64,000 bases of DNA, taken from NCBI RefSeq assembly GCF_023283485.1, contig NZ_JAKILU010000004.1, positions 241,407 through 305,406 of the forward strand, read 5' to 3'. The position numbers and the translations under genes were made by a program. The notes beneath the pieces were generated by a model, which was not told the DNA's origin, did no database searches, and saw only the letters and a program-made list of their open reading frames with translations. Position 1 is the stretch's first letter. Every line of letters begins with the position of its first letter. The stretch comes from Shewanella glacialipiscicola (lineage in GTDB: Bacteria; Pseudomonadota; Gammaproteobacteria; Enterobacterales; Shewanellaceae). Of this stretch, positions 8,524-17,578 are shown piece by piece.

Positions 8524-9330
8524 AGATTAGGCTCAGAATGTGTGCAAGTGGTGCGGTGTAAGCAATGAGTTTTCACATCGGTGTTTCGCATTGGCGTGTC
8601 AAATCAGCGGCTACAGTATATCTCAGCGCGAAGGCTTTGTCGGTGGCTAGGTAAAAGTAACGCGCCACGGCAATGCACCCAGTAAAGGCGCACCGTATTG
8701 TGTGATAACTGAAGTGCCGCTGCACAATAATAGTAAGTGTGGAAGCTCATAAGGCTTAGAAACTGAGCTCCCGGATTACCAACAAGGCTCATTTCCCTGC
8801 ATTGCATAGTCATTTGGTATTGATAAGGCGATTATTAGCGCTATTCGACTCATAATGTTAGGCGAATAAGTTTGTTAATCGCCTCATTATGTGAGGCAAA
8901 TAGCGAATATCACCTCAAAGCCAAGGTGCTCAATCGCATGTTAGACGGTAGGGATTAATACTAGCCAATATCAAAAGGTCGCTAAGGTGAACCGCGCCAC
9001 CGCCACTCGCCACTCGCCATCCTGCGCAAATGGTCGAATAGCGCTTTTTAGCTAAAGCCGACGCCGGCGGCCGAAGTACGAGGTACTTATTGCCGAGTGG
9101 GAAATAGAGGCAAGTTTACCTTTGTGGTGGTGCTCAATAATCAATAGCCTAAAGCGCTTGTGAAAGTGTTGCTGCTGAGTCACTCATAGGTAATTAGTTC
9201 CACTAAAGCCAAGCAGTATTAACTCCCTATCATAAAAGACAAAACCATTTTGAAAATCGTAATTTGAATCAAGTTGTTATGTGATATATTCGCTACAACT
9301 TTGATTGTTTGTCTTGGGGCATATCTGGCT
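8524..9330. other. 807-base non-coding region rich in inverted repeats
   Basis: I find no convincing gene here; short open frames lack ribosome sites and recognisable content. The region holds the imperfect palindrome listed at 8839-8905 and a second dyad system at 9003-9100: the heptamer CCACTCG occurs twice (9003-9009, 9010-9016) and its complement CGAGTGG once (9094-9100), around a smaller perfect palindrome AAGTAC-GAG-GTACTT at 9074-9088. Upstream of the helicase, TTGAAT (9264) and TATATT (9285) make a weak promoter candidate. Confidence 0.6.
8839..8905. repeat. Imperfect palindrome with alternative pairing
   Basis: Arms 8839-8865 and 8879-8905 pair over about 27 positions: CGCTATT with AATAGCG on the outside, CATAATG with CATTATG in the middle and AGGCGA with TCGCCT at the top, with a few mismatches and a two-base bulge. 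An upstream AGGCGATTA (8826-8834) is a perfect complement of TAATCGCCT (8877-8885), so the right arm has two possible partners. No T-run follows, so a simple terminator is unlikely. Confidence 0.6.
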
Positions 9331-12300
9331 ATGGAACAGGTCGGGATTTACGAAAAGCTGATTACTCAACTTGTTGAGAAGCGCTTAGATAAGGACATAT
9401 TTTTTGTTGGTGAAAGAAAACTTGAGGTTGCAGAGGCCAGTATCTGGCTCTCGCGTTTTCTAGCAAAAGTCATTGCATATGTCATTAACTCTGTTCCAGC
9501 AGGTGAGGATCAAGTTATCAATCAGATCAGTTTGGCTAATCGGCTAGTGATGTGGCTCAAAGAGCATATTAACGATGATGACTTTATTGATGAAAATCTC
9601 ATCGATAGCCAAGGTCGGATACTCACAGCACTTTTTAATAAACAGAACCCGATAGCGACTGATTTACCTAAATATACGGCCGCCATATTTCCATTAACTG
9701 GGCTCACTCAAAGTGAGCTTTTTTGCGGTAGTAACGCGGGATTGTCTCTTGAAAGTGAGCTTAAACGTGAGATCCGCTCATCAGACAAAATCTATTGGCT
9801 GGTATCGTTTATCAAGTGGGCGGGTATTCGTATCTTCAAGAATGAACTTGAGGAATTTACGCGCAGTGGTAAAGAGTTACGCATCATCACGACATCTTAT
9901 ATGGGCGCGACTGATGCTAAAGCCGTCGAGTTTCTAGCCAGTTTACCCAATACCCAAGTCAAATTAAGTTACAACACTAAACGCGAAAGGTTGCATGCAA
10001 AGTCCTATTTATTTCTACGAAATACCGGTTTTCATACCGGTTATATCGGTTCTTCAAATTTATCGCATTCTGCATTGACCAGCGGGCTTGAGTGGAACCT
10101 TAAGATCACCACCCAAGAAATTCCCCACATTATTGATAAATCACTCAGTACGTTTGAAACTTACTGGCAATCGAACGAATTTGAGTTATTCAACGGTGAT
10201 GCGAGCAGTAAAGAAAAATTAAACAATGCGCTCAAAGAAGCGAAAGGCAGTGGCACTGAATCGAGCTCATTTCATTTTGACATTAAGCCGTTTGCGCATC
10301 AGCGAGAAATTCTTGAACAGCTTGCAGCAGAGCGCAGCGTTCATGGCCGTTTTAAAAATCTCATTGTCGCAGCAACAGGCACGGGCAAGACGATTATTTC
10401 CGCATTCGATTTTGCGCGATTTTATAAATTGTACCCAGAAGCCAATTTTCTATTTGTTGCTCATAGGCAAGAAATTTTACAGCAAGCTCTCAGTGCTTAT
10501 CGCGGTGTGTTAAAGAATAATCAATTTGGCGAGCTATGGGTGGCAGAGCATAAACCTAATAGTTACAAACACTTATTTGCATCAATCCAAAGCTTGAATC
10601 TGCAACTTGGTAACCTGCCATTAGCGGCTGATTTTTATGACTATATTGTTATTGATGAAGTCCATCACGTTGCAGCCAATAGCTACCGTGGGCTGCTAGA
10701 GCATTTTGAACCCAAGGTTTTACTGGGGCTTACTGCCACACCAGAGCGGCATGATGGCGTCGATATTTTAGCTGATTTTTGCGGTGTCATTGCCGCTGAA
10801 ATACGTTTACCCGAAGCTATTAATCAACGGTATTTATGTCCATTTCAATATTTTGCGATCGATGATAATACCGACCTTAGCAAGTTAAATTGGAGCCGTG
10901 GTCGTTATGACGTCGCTGAGCTGAGCAATTTATACACTCACGATGAACAACGCGTGACGCGCATTATTCGCAGCCTAGCTGAAACCGTAACTGATATAGA
11001 CAATATTAAGGCGTTAGCCTTTTGTGTAACCAAGGAACACGCCGAGTATATGGCGAAGAAGTTTAATTTGGCGAGGATCAGCGCGGATGTGCTGACCAGT
11101 GATAATAGCTCTGAACGGCAACAAAAGCGGCAGAGCTTAGTCACTGGTAAATTATCCATTTTGTGTGTGGTGGATATTTTTAACGAAGGTGTCGACATTC
11201 CAGAAGTGGACACCTTGTTGTTTTTACGGCCAACGGAAAGCTTGACCATATTCCTGCAGCAACTTGGCCGAGGTTTGCGTCTCACCGATGATAAGCAGTG
11301 CTGCACAATATTAGATTTTGTCGGAAATTCACGTGATGAATATGATTTCTCACAAAAATTTAGAGCGTTAGTCGGTAAAACCAATCAGTCGATAAAAGAT
11401 GAAATACTGAATGACTTTCCGCATCTACCTCTTGGCTGTCGAATCGAGCTTGAAGAAAAAGCGCAGTCGATGATTTTGCGTAATATTAGCCGCGCTACGC
11501 TCAATGCCAATCGATTAACCAGTCTAATAGCAAACTTTAAACATCAGACTAACTTGCCGCTCACGCTAGGCAATTTTTTACGCCTTAACCCGCAAGTTGC
11601 CTTGGAAGATATTTATCGCATCAGGATTAATGGTCAATGTGGCTGGACCTTATTAGTCGAGGCTATGCAGGGTCATCAGATTGCTGAACCTACAGCGCGG
11701 TCCAATTTAGCCAAAGCCTATTATCGCGCGATTAACTTTCACTTACTCAGTTGTACTTCACTATCCTATTTAATCTTTATCAAACAGTTATGCCAAAATG
11801 ATTTTGTCTTTAATGGGGTGGATCCTATACAAAATCAGTTTGCCTTGATGTGTCATTACAACTTTTGGGATAAACCAGGTACGGCTTTAAACGTTACCAG
11901 CTTAAAGGTGAGTTTGCAGATGCTACGCAATAAGCCGTTGCAGGAAGAGTTATTGGCTGTCTTGGCGATACTGATTAACCGGATACACCATCAAGAAATG
12001 GATTTGGAATTGCAACAACCCACCGCTTTGAAAGTACATTCTCGTTATACTCGTGAGCAAATTTTAGCAGCGATGGGCGCAAGCACATTTGCAGCTAAAT
12101 CGCCTTCAAGGGAGGGTGTGCTTGCGATTAGTGAGCAAAATCTTGAGTGCTTATTTGTGACGTTAAACAAATCAGAGAAGCAGTTTTCACCGACAACCAT
12201 GTATCACGACTATGCAATTAGCGAGCATCTGTTTCACTGGCAATCACAAAATAGCGCACGGCCAGAACGAGGTCGGGGTCTAAGCTATATTGAGCAACAA

Positions 12301-12498
12301 AAGCTGGGAAAAACCGTGCTGTTGTTTGTGCGAGAGCAATCAAAAGATGAAAATGGCCGCACTATGGGATTCGTGAATTTTGGCAAAGTACATTATGTCA
12401 GCCATAACGGTTCACAACCCATGAACATCACATGGCGATTAGAGCTATCAATACCTGATGTAATGTGGCATCACGCCGCTAAGTTAGCGGTAGGCTAA
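9331..12498 (+). CDS. PLD-nuclease / DEAD-box helicase / DUF3427 protein
   Basis: Large protein, 1055 residues from the ATG at 9331 (a TTG at 9274 is possible but lies in the likely promoter). The N-terminal third is phospholipase-D-like with one HKD half-motif (HAK at residues 222-224, then GSSN). A superfamily 2 helicase core follows: Walker A ATGTGKT (Lys353), DEVH at 442-445, GLTATP, and QQLGRGLR near 645. The last 400 residues fit the DUF3427 region, ending in a FVNFGKVHYVSH segment. Such proteins are widespread and patchily distributed, and are suspected of acting in DNA repair or phage defence; that is inference. No methylase or other partner gene is adjacent. Confidence 0.88.
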   Translation: MEQVGIYEKLITQLVEKRLDKDIFFVGERKLEVAEASIWLSRFLAKVIAYVINSVPAGEDQVINQISLANRLVMWLKEHINDDDFIDENLIDSQGRILTALFNKQNPIATDLPKYTAAIFPLTGLTQSELFCGSNAGLSLESELKREIRSSDKIYWLVSFIKWAGIRIFKNELEEFTRSGKELRIITTSYMGATDAKAVEFLASLPNTQVKLSYNTKRERLHAKSYLFLRNTGFHTGYIGSSNLSHSALTSGLEWNLKITTQEIPHIIDKSLSTFETYWQSNEFELFNGDASSKEKLNNALKEAKGSGTESSSFHFDIKPFAHQREILEQLAAERSVHGRFKNLIVAATGTGKTIISAFDFARFYKLYPEANFLFVAHRQEILQQALSAYRGVLKNNQFGELWVAEHKPNSYKHLFASIQSLNLQLGNLPLAADFYDYIVIDEVHHVAANSYRGLLEHFEPKVLLGLTATPERHDGVDILADFCGVIAAEIRLPEAINQRYLCPFQYFAIDDNTDLSKLNWSRGRYDVAELSNLYTHDEQRVTRIIRSLAETVTDIDNIKALAFCVTKEHAEYMAKKFNLARISADVLTSDNSSERQQKRQSLVTGKLSILCVVDIFNEGVDIPEVDTLLFLRPTESLTIFLQQLGRGLRLTDDKQCCTILDFVGNSRDEYDFSQKFRALVGKTNQSIKDEILNDFPHLPLGCRIELEEKAQSMILRNISRATLNANRLTSLIANFKHQTNLPLTLGNFLRLNPQVALEDIYRIRINGQCGWTLLVEAMQGHQIAEPTARSNLAKAYYRAINFHLLSCTSLSYLIFIKQLCQNDFVFNGVDPIQNQFALMCHYNFWDKPGTALNVTSLKVSLQMLRNKPLQEELLAVLAILINRIHHQEMDLELQQPTALKVHSRYTREQILAAMGASTFAAKSPSREGVLAISEQNLECLFVTLNKSEKQFSPTTMYHDYAISEHLFHWQSQNSARPERGRGLSYIEQQKLGKTVLLFVREQSKDENGRTMGFVNFGKVHYVSHNGSQPMNITWRLELSIPDVMWHHAAKLAVG

Positions 12499-12954
12499 AT
12501 GTTATTTTTTAACTAATTCCTCAAAACACTATCAATACATTTATTATATAGGCCAATTATTTTGCTGCGAATAAACCGCTCAAATGCCATATTCGAGAAA
12601 GGATTAGTGGATAACATGGCTTGCAGAAGTGCGGGTTATTTGTTGTCCTAGATTGGCGCATGATCCCTTTAAGTTACACCGAGATAAGTCATGTGAAAAT
12701 GGTCATTTCTGGCTTAACAGCCTGTTTAAGTTCTGATTTTAGATAGCTCAATAGTCCATTTGATTTTCGTGGTTATCATCCCTCGCGATGCAAGGTAAAC
12801 TATCGCGTTTGCCGATGAGTATCGTGTGTTGAGGCGTTAGGTTAAACCCAGCGTATTTTTACCGTAAATCTTCATTTAAAAAATATCGTAGCTGCCGAAT
12901 TGTCGCTGTGTTACCGCAGGGCGGCACCTAGAGTTTAGCCAGAAAGAGAAACCT
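12499..12954. other. Non-coding gap, nothing clear
   Basis: 456 bases between the helicase and yjjG. I see no gene, strong terminator or consensus promoter. A short interrupted repeat CTTAACAG/CTGTTTAAG lies near 12713-12730 and a CRP-like half site TGTGA-N6-TCATT at 12692-12707, but neither is convincing. Confidence 0.4.
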
Positions 12955-13638
12955 ATGTCCTTGCCATACCAATGGATTTTGTTTGATGCCGATGAAACCC
13001 TATTTTGTTTTGATGCTTTTGCTGGGCTTAAGCTGATGTTTCAAGGCTTTGGCGTGGATTTTACTCCAGCCGATTTTGATAAGTATCAGTTAGTTAACAA
13101 ACCGCTGTGGGTCGATTATCAAGATGGCAAGATAACCGCCGCTGAGTTGCAGACCATACGTTTTGAGCCTTGGGCCGCCAAATTAGCCGTCACAGCATTA
13201 ACACTCAACAGTGCTTTTTTATTGGCGATGGCTGAGATTTGTGCGCCGCTGCCTGGAGCGCGTGAGTTATTAGCCGCACTGCAAGGTAAAGCCAAATTGG
13301 GTATTATCACTAACGGTTTTACTGAGCTGCAAACTGTGCGATTAAAGCGCACAGGCTTACAGCATCATTTTGATATTTTGGTGATTTCAGAAAATGTCGG
13401 CATAGCAAAACCCGATGTAGGTATTTTTGAGCACGCACTTCACTTGATGGGTAACCCTGCGCGCGATACTGTGCTCATGGTCGGTGATAATCCACACTCA
13501 GATATTCAAGGCGGTATTAATGCGGGTATTCATACCTGTTGGTATAACGTTCATGACCATCAGGCGCCGGCGGGCATAGCCCCACATTATCAGGTTAGCT
13601 CACACCATGCGCTACATAGCCTTTTACTTGGTGCATAA
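12955..13638 (+). CDS. yjjG: YjjG-type pyrimidine 5'-nucleotidase
   Basis: HAD-superfamily phosphatase of 227 residues that in E. coli removes phosphate from pyrimidine and non-canonical nucleotides. All four HAD motifs are seen: DADET at residues 11-15, TNGFT near 120, the Lys in IAKPDVGIF near 156, and VGDNPHSDI near 177. Stands alone, with wide gaps on both sides. Length and motif spacing match YjjG rather than other HAD branches. Confidence 0.88.
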   Translation: MSLPYQWILFDADETLFCFDAFAGLKLMFQGFGVDFTPADFDKYQLVNKPLWVDYQDGKITAAELQTIRFEPWAAKLAVTALTLNSAFLLAMAEICAPLPGARELLAALQGKAKLGIITNGFTELQTVRLKRTGLQHHFDILVISENVGIAKPDVGIFEHALHLMGNPARDTVLMVGDNPHSDIQGGINAGIHTCWYNVHDHQAPAGIAPHYQVSSHHALHSLLLGA

Positions 13639-13845
13639 ATGAGTATTAAAGCTAACATTCACATAGTTGCTAAATCAGTCAGTTAACTCTTCATGGGTCT
13701 GTTGTTATGCTATCGATTTGCATCAACGCGGCTTCAAAAACCGGGTGAAATGACTTTGATATTTTCTGCTAGATTTGTTAGGTATAAGATGCGATGCCAT
13801 TAGGCATTTATTATTCAGTATTGACCGTATTATTTAAGGGATAAC

Positions 13846-14532
13846 ATGTATTTTCAAGTCGTGACTTTGGCTTTATTGGCACTACTGCCAATGGTTAATC
13901 CGCCTACTACCGCCACCTTATTGCTAGGATTGAGTAAGGGAATGTCGCCGGAGCATGTGCGCCAACAGGTAAATTTAGCGGCTATTTACCTATTTTGTAG
14001 CCTGTGTATTTGCTTTTTTATTGGTTCTTCAATCTTAGAGTTATTCAGTATTTCGATTCCTGGTTTACGTTTAGCGGGCGGACTGATTATCGGTTTTATT
14101 GGTTTTAGAATGTTGTTCCCTGCACCAACAGAGGCCAATAATGTAGATATTAATCAGAGTATTGCTTTTGTTCCGCTGACGATGCCCAGTATGTGTGGAC
14201 CCGGTACGATGGCATTGGTGATTAGTGGTGCTGCACAAATTGCCGCATTACCGGATGAATACAGTCGTTTTACCCTTTACAGCGGTATGGTGACGGCTTT
14301 TGCTTTAATGAGTCTTATTAGTTGGGGCGTGCTAAAACTTGCTGATCCGGTTTGTAAAGTCCTTGGCGCTACCGGCATTGATGCTATGACGCGGATCATG
14401 GGCTTTTTGCTGGTCTGTATGGGAATGCAATTTTGTATTAATGGCATAAAAGAAGTCGCACAGGATCCCGCTTTCCATACACAGGTGATCCAACAAACAA
14501 CACCTACAACGGAAAATACGCCCACGCCATAA
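13846..14532 (+). CDS. MarC-family integral membrane protein
   Basis: 228 residues with about six hydrophobic helices. The start LALLALLPMVNPPTTATLL carries the family's helix 1 with its NPP motif, and the repeat half shows PLTMPSMCGPGT with the matching Pro/Gly turn. MarC proteins were once linked to multidrug resistance, but no transport activity is proven. The C-terminal tail is Thr/Pro rich. It is transcribed alone and converges on yicC, with a shared hairpin between them. Confidence 0.88.
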   Translation: MYFQVVTLALLALLPMVNPPTTATLLLGLSKGMSPEHVRQQVNLAAIYLFCSLCICFFIGSSILELFSISIPGLRLAGGLIIGFIGFRMLFPAPTEANNVDINQSIAFVPLTMPSMCGPGTMALVISGAAQIAALPDEYSRFTLYSGMVTAFALMSLISWGVLKLADPVCKVLGATGIDAMTRIMGFLLVCMGMQFCINGIKEVAQDPAFHTQVIQQTTPTTENTPTP

Positions 14533-14581
14533 CTGATAGATTCTCGGTAATTCTCCGAAAATAATAGAAGCTGAAAGCGTT

Positions 14582-14612
14582 AAAAAAAATGCCCTGATTT
14601 ATCAGGGCATTT
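14582..14612. terminator. Bidirectional terminator between the marC-type gene and yicC
   Basis: AAATGCCCTGA and TCAGGGCATTT form an eleven-pair stem with a four-base loop. Eight A on the left give the U-run for yicC transcripts; only TTT follows on the right, so it should work best on the minus strand. Confidence 0.85.
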
Positions 14613-14645
14613 GAGTATGAGTCATAGATAAAAAACAGAATAGAA

Positions 14646-15509
14646 TTATTCTACGTTCTGGATCTGCTCACGCATTTGCTCGATTAAGACTTTAAGTTCC
14701 ACTGCGGCTGAGGTGATTTCGGCGCTGATAGATTTAGAGGCGAGCGTGTTCGATTCGCGGTTAAATTCCTGCATCATAAAATCTAAACGGCGACCTTCGC
14801 TACCGCCTTTTTTGAGGATGCGGCGCGCTTCGGTTACATGTGCTTCTAGGCGATCCATCTCTTCGGCAACATCTTGTTTCTGTGCCAGTAGTACCATTTC
14901 TTGTTCGATACGGGCAGGATCAAGTTCGCCTTTGATTTCGGCAAGGCGGTTGGTCAACTTTTCGCGTTGATACAACATCACTGTTGGCATATGCGCACGT
15001 ACTACGGCGATTTGCTCGCTCACACCCTCTAAACGGCTTAATAACATGTCTTTGATGGCTTCGCCTTCACGGCCGCGGGCTTCGATAAATTGATCGATAG
15101 CTGCATCGAAAGCGGTCATCAGATCGGCGCCTATGGCATCCATATCTTGTTCACCGCTTGCTAGCACGCCCGGCCAGCGCAGGATGTCGGTAAGATTGAT
15201 ATCACCTTGACCCGCTTCTTGCTTGAGCCAATTGGCAGCGCCTAATAGCTGTTTGGCCAGCGCTTGGTTCAATTGCAGCTCGTTATTGCTGCTATCTGCC
15301 AATTCGTAGCGCAAATTAACTTCAACTTTGCCGCGACTTAAACGTTTACGTAGACGATCGCGTAGTACAGGTTCGAAACTGCGGAATTGCTCGGGTAAAC
15401 GTAGATAAGTTTCGAGATAACGTTGATTGACTGAGCGAATTTCCCAGGAGGCAGTGCCCCATTGTGCTTTGTGCTCGATACGAGCGTAGGCTGTCATGCT
15501 TTGGATCAT
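14646..15509 (-). CDS. yicC: YicC family endoribonuclease
   Basis: 287 residues, the E. coli length, from the ATG at 15509 (MIQSMTAYAR) with AGGA six bases upstream; an in-frame ATG at 15536 has no ribosome site. The protein shows the two family blocks: SMTAYAR with EIRSVNQRYLE at the N terminus and the C-terminal GRRLDFMMQEFNRESNT. YicC is a ribonuclease acting on mRNA and small RNA in E. coli. It is divergent from rph, as in enterics, but a MITE-like element now separates the two. Confidence 0.94.
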   Translation of the reverse strand: MIQSMTAYARIEHKAQWGTASWEIRSVNQRYLETYLRLPEQFRSFEPVLRDRLRKRLSRGKVEVNLRYELADSSNNELQLNQALAKQLLGAANWLKQEAGQGDINLTDILRWPGVLASGEQDMDAIGADLMTAFDAAIDQFIEARGREGEAIKDMLLSRLEGVSEQIAVVRAHMPTVMLYQREKLTNRLAEIKGELDPARIEQEMVLLAQKQDVAEEMDRLEAHVTEARRILKKGGSEGRRLDFMMQEFNRESNTLASKSISAEITSAAVELKVLIEQMREQIQNVE

Positions 15510-15589
15510 GGGTTGTCCTAATGGTTTAATCGTCATAATGAGAGCCGATTATAGAGTCAATGGCTTTAGGATTAAAGGCATACAGTAAA

Positions 15590-15790
15590 TATACCCAAGC
15601 TACCTGAAGATACGAGTTTCAGAGCGCCTAGGGTGCTTCAATTCAAGGCGCAGCAGTGACAGAATGTCGGCTACCTTTTGAATTGATGCAACACGGGCGT
15701 GAATGCCATTTATGCAGGAGCAATAAATGGCCTTGCCTAAAGTGCGTTAAACTCCCGCTGAATTCTGCATCTTCAGGTTGTTTGGGTATA
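15590..15790. mobile_element. MITE-like element with 33-bp terminal inverted repeats
   Basis: A 201-base element bounded by TATACCCAA at 15590 and its complement TTGGGTATA ending at 15790. The outer 33 bases at each end are inverted copies that agree at 26 positions by my count. Inside are nested dyads: GCGCCT/AGGCGC (15624-15629 with 15646-15651), TCAATTCAA/TTGAATTGA (15638 with 15678), and a perfect nine-pair hairpin GCCATTTAT/ATAAATGGC (15705-15731). No transposase or open frame of note. This is the form of a non-autonomous miniature transposable element; ends of this kind (TATACCCAA...) are familiar to me from Shewanella and Vibrio intergenic regions. Confidence 0.8.
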
Positions 15791-15846
15791 AGGACATGGA
15801 TTAGGTGTTTGAGTGTGATGAGTTTGCCAGAGAATCACCCTAAGCA

Positions 15847-15875
15847 TGGCATCCTAAGGCACAAGCCCCTATAAT
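15847..15875 (+). promoter_or_regulatory. Possible rph promoter
   Basis: A perfect -10 TATAAT at 15870-15875, 45 bases before the rph start, with only a poor -35 (TGGCAT) at 17-base spacing. It lies just outside the MITE-like element, whose insertion has displaced anything further upstream. Confidence 0.4.
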
Positions 15876-15919
15876 ATGCAGCCAAAATCGGTCAATGACT
15901 CAGAATACAGGAATCTCGC

Positions 15920-16633
15920 ATGCGTCCAAGTAACAGAACGCCAGCACAAACTCGTCCCATCACTATTACTCGCCAGTTTACGGCCCATGCCGAAGGTTCT
16001 GTGTTAGTGGAATTTGGCGAAACGAAAGTGCTTTGTACCGCCAGTTTTACTGAAGGTGTGCCACGTTTCCTTAAAGGTCAGGGTCAAGGCTGGGTGACGG
16101 CGGAATACGGCATGTTGCCACGCTCTACCCATAGCCGTATGGATCGTGAAGCCGCTCGCGGTAAGCAATCTGGCCGTACGCAAGAAATTCAACGTCTTAT
16201 CGGCCGTGCTCTGCGCGCTTGTGTGGATATGAAAGCCCTAGGCGAAAACACGATCGTGATCGATTGTGATGTGATCCAAGCTGACGGTGGCACGCGCACC
16301 GCTTCTATCACTGGCGCCTGTGTTGCTCTAGTCGATGCATTGAACTGGGCACGCGGTAAAGGCATCATTAAATCTAACCCGCTGAAATTCCTCATTGCTG
16401 CAGTCAGCGTAGGTATTTACAAGGGTGAAGCGATAAGCGATCTAGAATATATTGAAGATAGCGCCGCTGAAACTGACATGAACGTGGTGATGACTGAAAC
16501 GGGCAAGATTATCGAAATTCAGGGCACCGCTGAAGGCGAGCCATTTAGTCACGAAGAATTACTCGAACTGTTGGTTCTCGCCAAGAACAGTATTCGTGAA
16601 ATTGTTGATGTGCAAAAAGCCGCATTAAATTAA
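15920..16633 (+). CDS. rph: Ribonuclease PH
   Basis: Phosphorolytic 3'-5' exonuclease that trims tRNA and other RNA 3' ends. 237 residues, complete; many E. coli K-12 strains carry a frameshifted copy, this one does not. The start [13 protein letters not shown], the segment [18 protein letters not shown] [16 protein letters not shown], and [18 protein letters not shown] (phosphate and catalytic region) are typical. AGGAATCTCGC precedes the ATG. An attenuator hairpin 13 bases past the stop links it to pyrE. Confidence 0.97.
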   Translation: MRPSNRTPAQTRPITITRQFTAHAEGSVLVEFGETKVLCTASFTEGVPRFLKGQGQGWVTAEYGMLPRSTHSRMDREAARGKQSGRTQEIQRLIGRALRACVDMKALGENTIVIDCDVIQADGGTRTASITGACVALVDALNWARGKGIIKSNPLKFLIAAVSVGIYKGEAISDLEYIEDSAAETDMNVVMTETGKIIEIQGTAEGEPFSHEELLELLVLAKNSIREIVDVQKAALN

Positions 16634-16646
16634 GTCTGTTGTTATT

Positions 16647-16669
16647 AAGCCCCGTCATGGGGCTTTTTA
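16647..16669 (+). terminator. Probable pyrE attenuator
   Basis: AAGCCCC (16647-16653) and GGGGCTT (16659-16665) form a seven-pair GC-rich stem with loop GTCAT, then a T-run. It starts only 13 bases after the rph stop and is preceded by a T-rich tract. The enteric rph-pyrE junction has the same arrangement, where UTP shortage lets ribosomes follow polymerase closely and prevent termination. Its work as an attenuator here is inferred from position. Confidence 0.75.
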
Positions 16670-16776
16670 TTAGCTGTAATTTTTTAGTTGTAGCAAGATA
16701 TGTACGTTAAGAAAGCCCTATACCTAATAAAAAATCACCAATAAAAATATCAAGTAGAAAATCGTAAGGAGAAAGT

Positions 16777-17418
16777 GTGAAAGCCTATCAACGTGAGTTT
16801 ATTGAATTTGCCCTAGAACGTCAGGTGTTACGATTTGGCGAATTTACGCTTAAATCGGGCCGTATCAGCCCTTATTTTTTTAATGCGGGTTTGTTCAATA
16901 CTGGACGCGATTTAGCGCGTTTAGGCCGCTTCTATGCTGCTGCGTTAGTGGATTCTGGCATTGATTACGATTTGCTGTTTGGCCCCGCTTACAAAGGTAT
17001 TCCGATTGCCACTACGACAGCGGTTGCTCTGTGTGAACACCACGATATCGACATTCCATACTGTTTTAACCGTAAAGAGAAAAAAGATCATGGCGAAGGT
17101 GGCAGCTTAGTTGGTAGCGAGCTTAAAGGCCGCGTAATGCTGGTTGATGATGTGATTACTGCCGGTACTGCGATTCGTGAGTCGATGGAAATTATCGAAG
17201 CCCATAAGGCACAATTAGCGGGCGTGTTGATTGCATTAGACAGACAAGAGAAAGGCAAGGGCGAGCTATCGGCGATTCAAGAAGTTGAGCGTGATTTTGG
17301 TTGCGGTATTGTAGCTATTATTAAATTAGCCGACTTAATCAGCTATCTGTCTGAAAAACCTGGCATGGAAGTGCAACTTGCCGCCGTGAGCCAGTATCGC
17401 GAGCAATACGGCATTTAA
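16777..17418 (+). CDS. pyrE: Orotate phosphoribosyltransferase
   Basis: Joins orotate to PRPP to give OMP in pyrimidine synthesis. 213 residues, as in E. coli. The PRPP-binding motif [14 protein letters not shown] sits near residues 120-133, and [12 protein letters not shown] is the flexible catalytic loop. The start is GTG at 16777 with AAGGAG nearby. It follows rph and the attenuator, so expression should respond to the pyrimidine pool. Confidence 0.97.
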   Translation: MKAYQREFIEFALERQVLRFGEFTLKSGRISPYFFNAGLFNTGRDLARLGRFYAAALVDSGIDYDLLFGPAYKGIPIATTTAVALCEHHDIDIPYCFNRKEKKDHGEGGSLVGSELKGRVMLVDDVITAGTAIRESMEIIEAHKAQLAGVLIALDRQEKGKGELSAIQEVERDFGCGIVAIIKLADLISYLSEKPGMEVQLAAVSQYREQYGI

Positions 17419-17474
17419 GCGGTAATTTTTTTTATTCACCATGAGCCACTTAGCGTGATGAAGTTAGGCTCAAT

Positions 17475-17515
17475 AAAAACGCTGCCTTCTTTATAAAAGA
17501 ATCGCAGCGTTTTTT
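17475..17515. terminator. Bidirectional terminator between pyrE and folE
   Basis: AAAAACGCTGC (17475-17485) pairs with GCAGCGTTTTT (17504-17514), and the inner TTCTTT/AAAGAA extends the stem. A and T tracts flank both sides, so it can end the converging pyrE and folE transcripts. Confidence 0.88.
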
Positions 17516-17578
17516 ATTCATGCGTTTTGATTGGTGCGGATTTAGGCAGGCTTTAAATCGTCTTAAGCTTTAATGCTC

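Noticed and set aside
8604..8813. Minus-strand open frame in the gap before the helicase
   Set aside because: No ribosome site, odd composition and overlap with inverted repeats; not supported as a gene.
8857..8946. Integron attC site, from GTTAGGC at 8857 and GTTAGAC at 8940
   Set aside because: Both motifs are in the same orientation and no matching RYYYAAC partner was found, so there is no attC fold.
9274..9330. Longer helicase start at TTG 9274
   Set aside because: The 19 extra residues are hydrophobic, unlike the family's start, and the bases look like a promoter (TATATT).
12476..12491. CCGCTAA-G-TTAGCGG as helicase terminator
   Set aside because: It lies in the coding end, has no room for a loop and no T-run directly after it.
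15656..15874. Plus-strand frame over the MITE-like element
   Set aside because: It crosses the element's end into unique DNA, lacks a ribosome site and encodes nothing recognisable.
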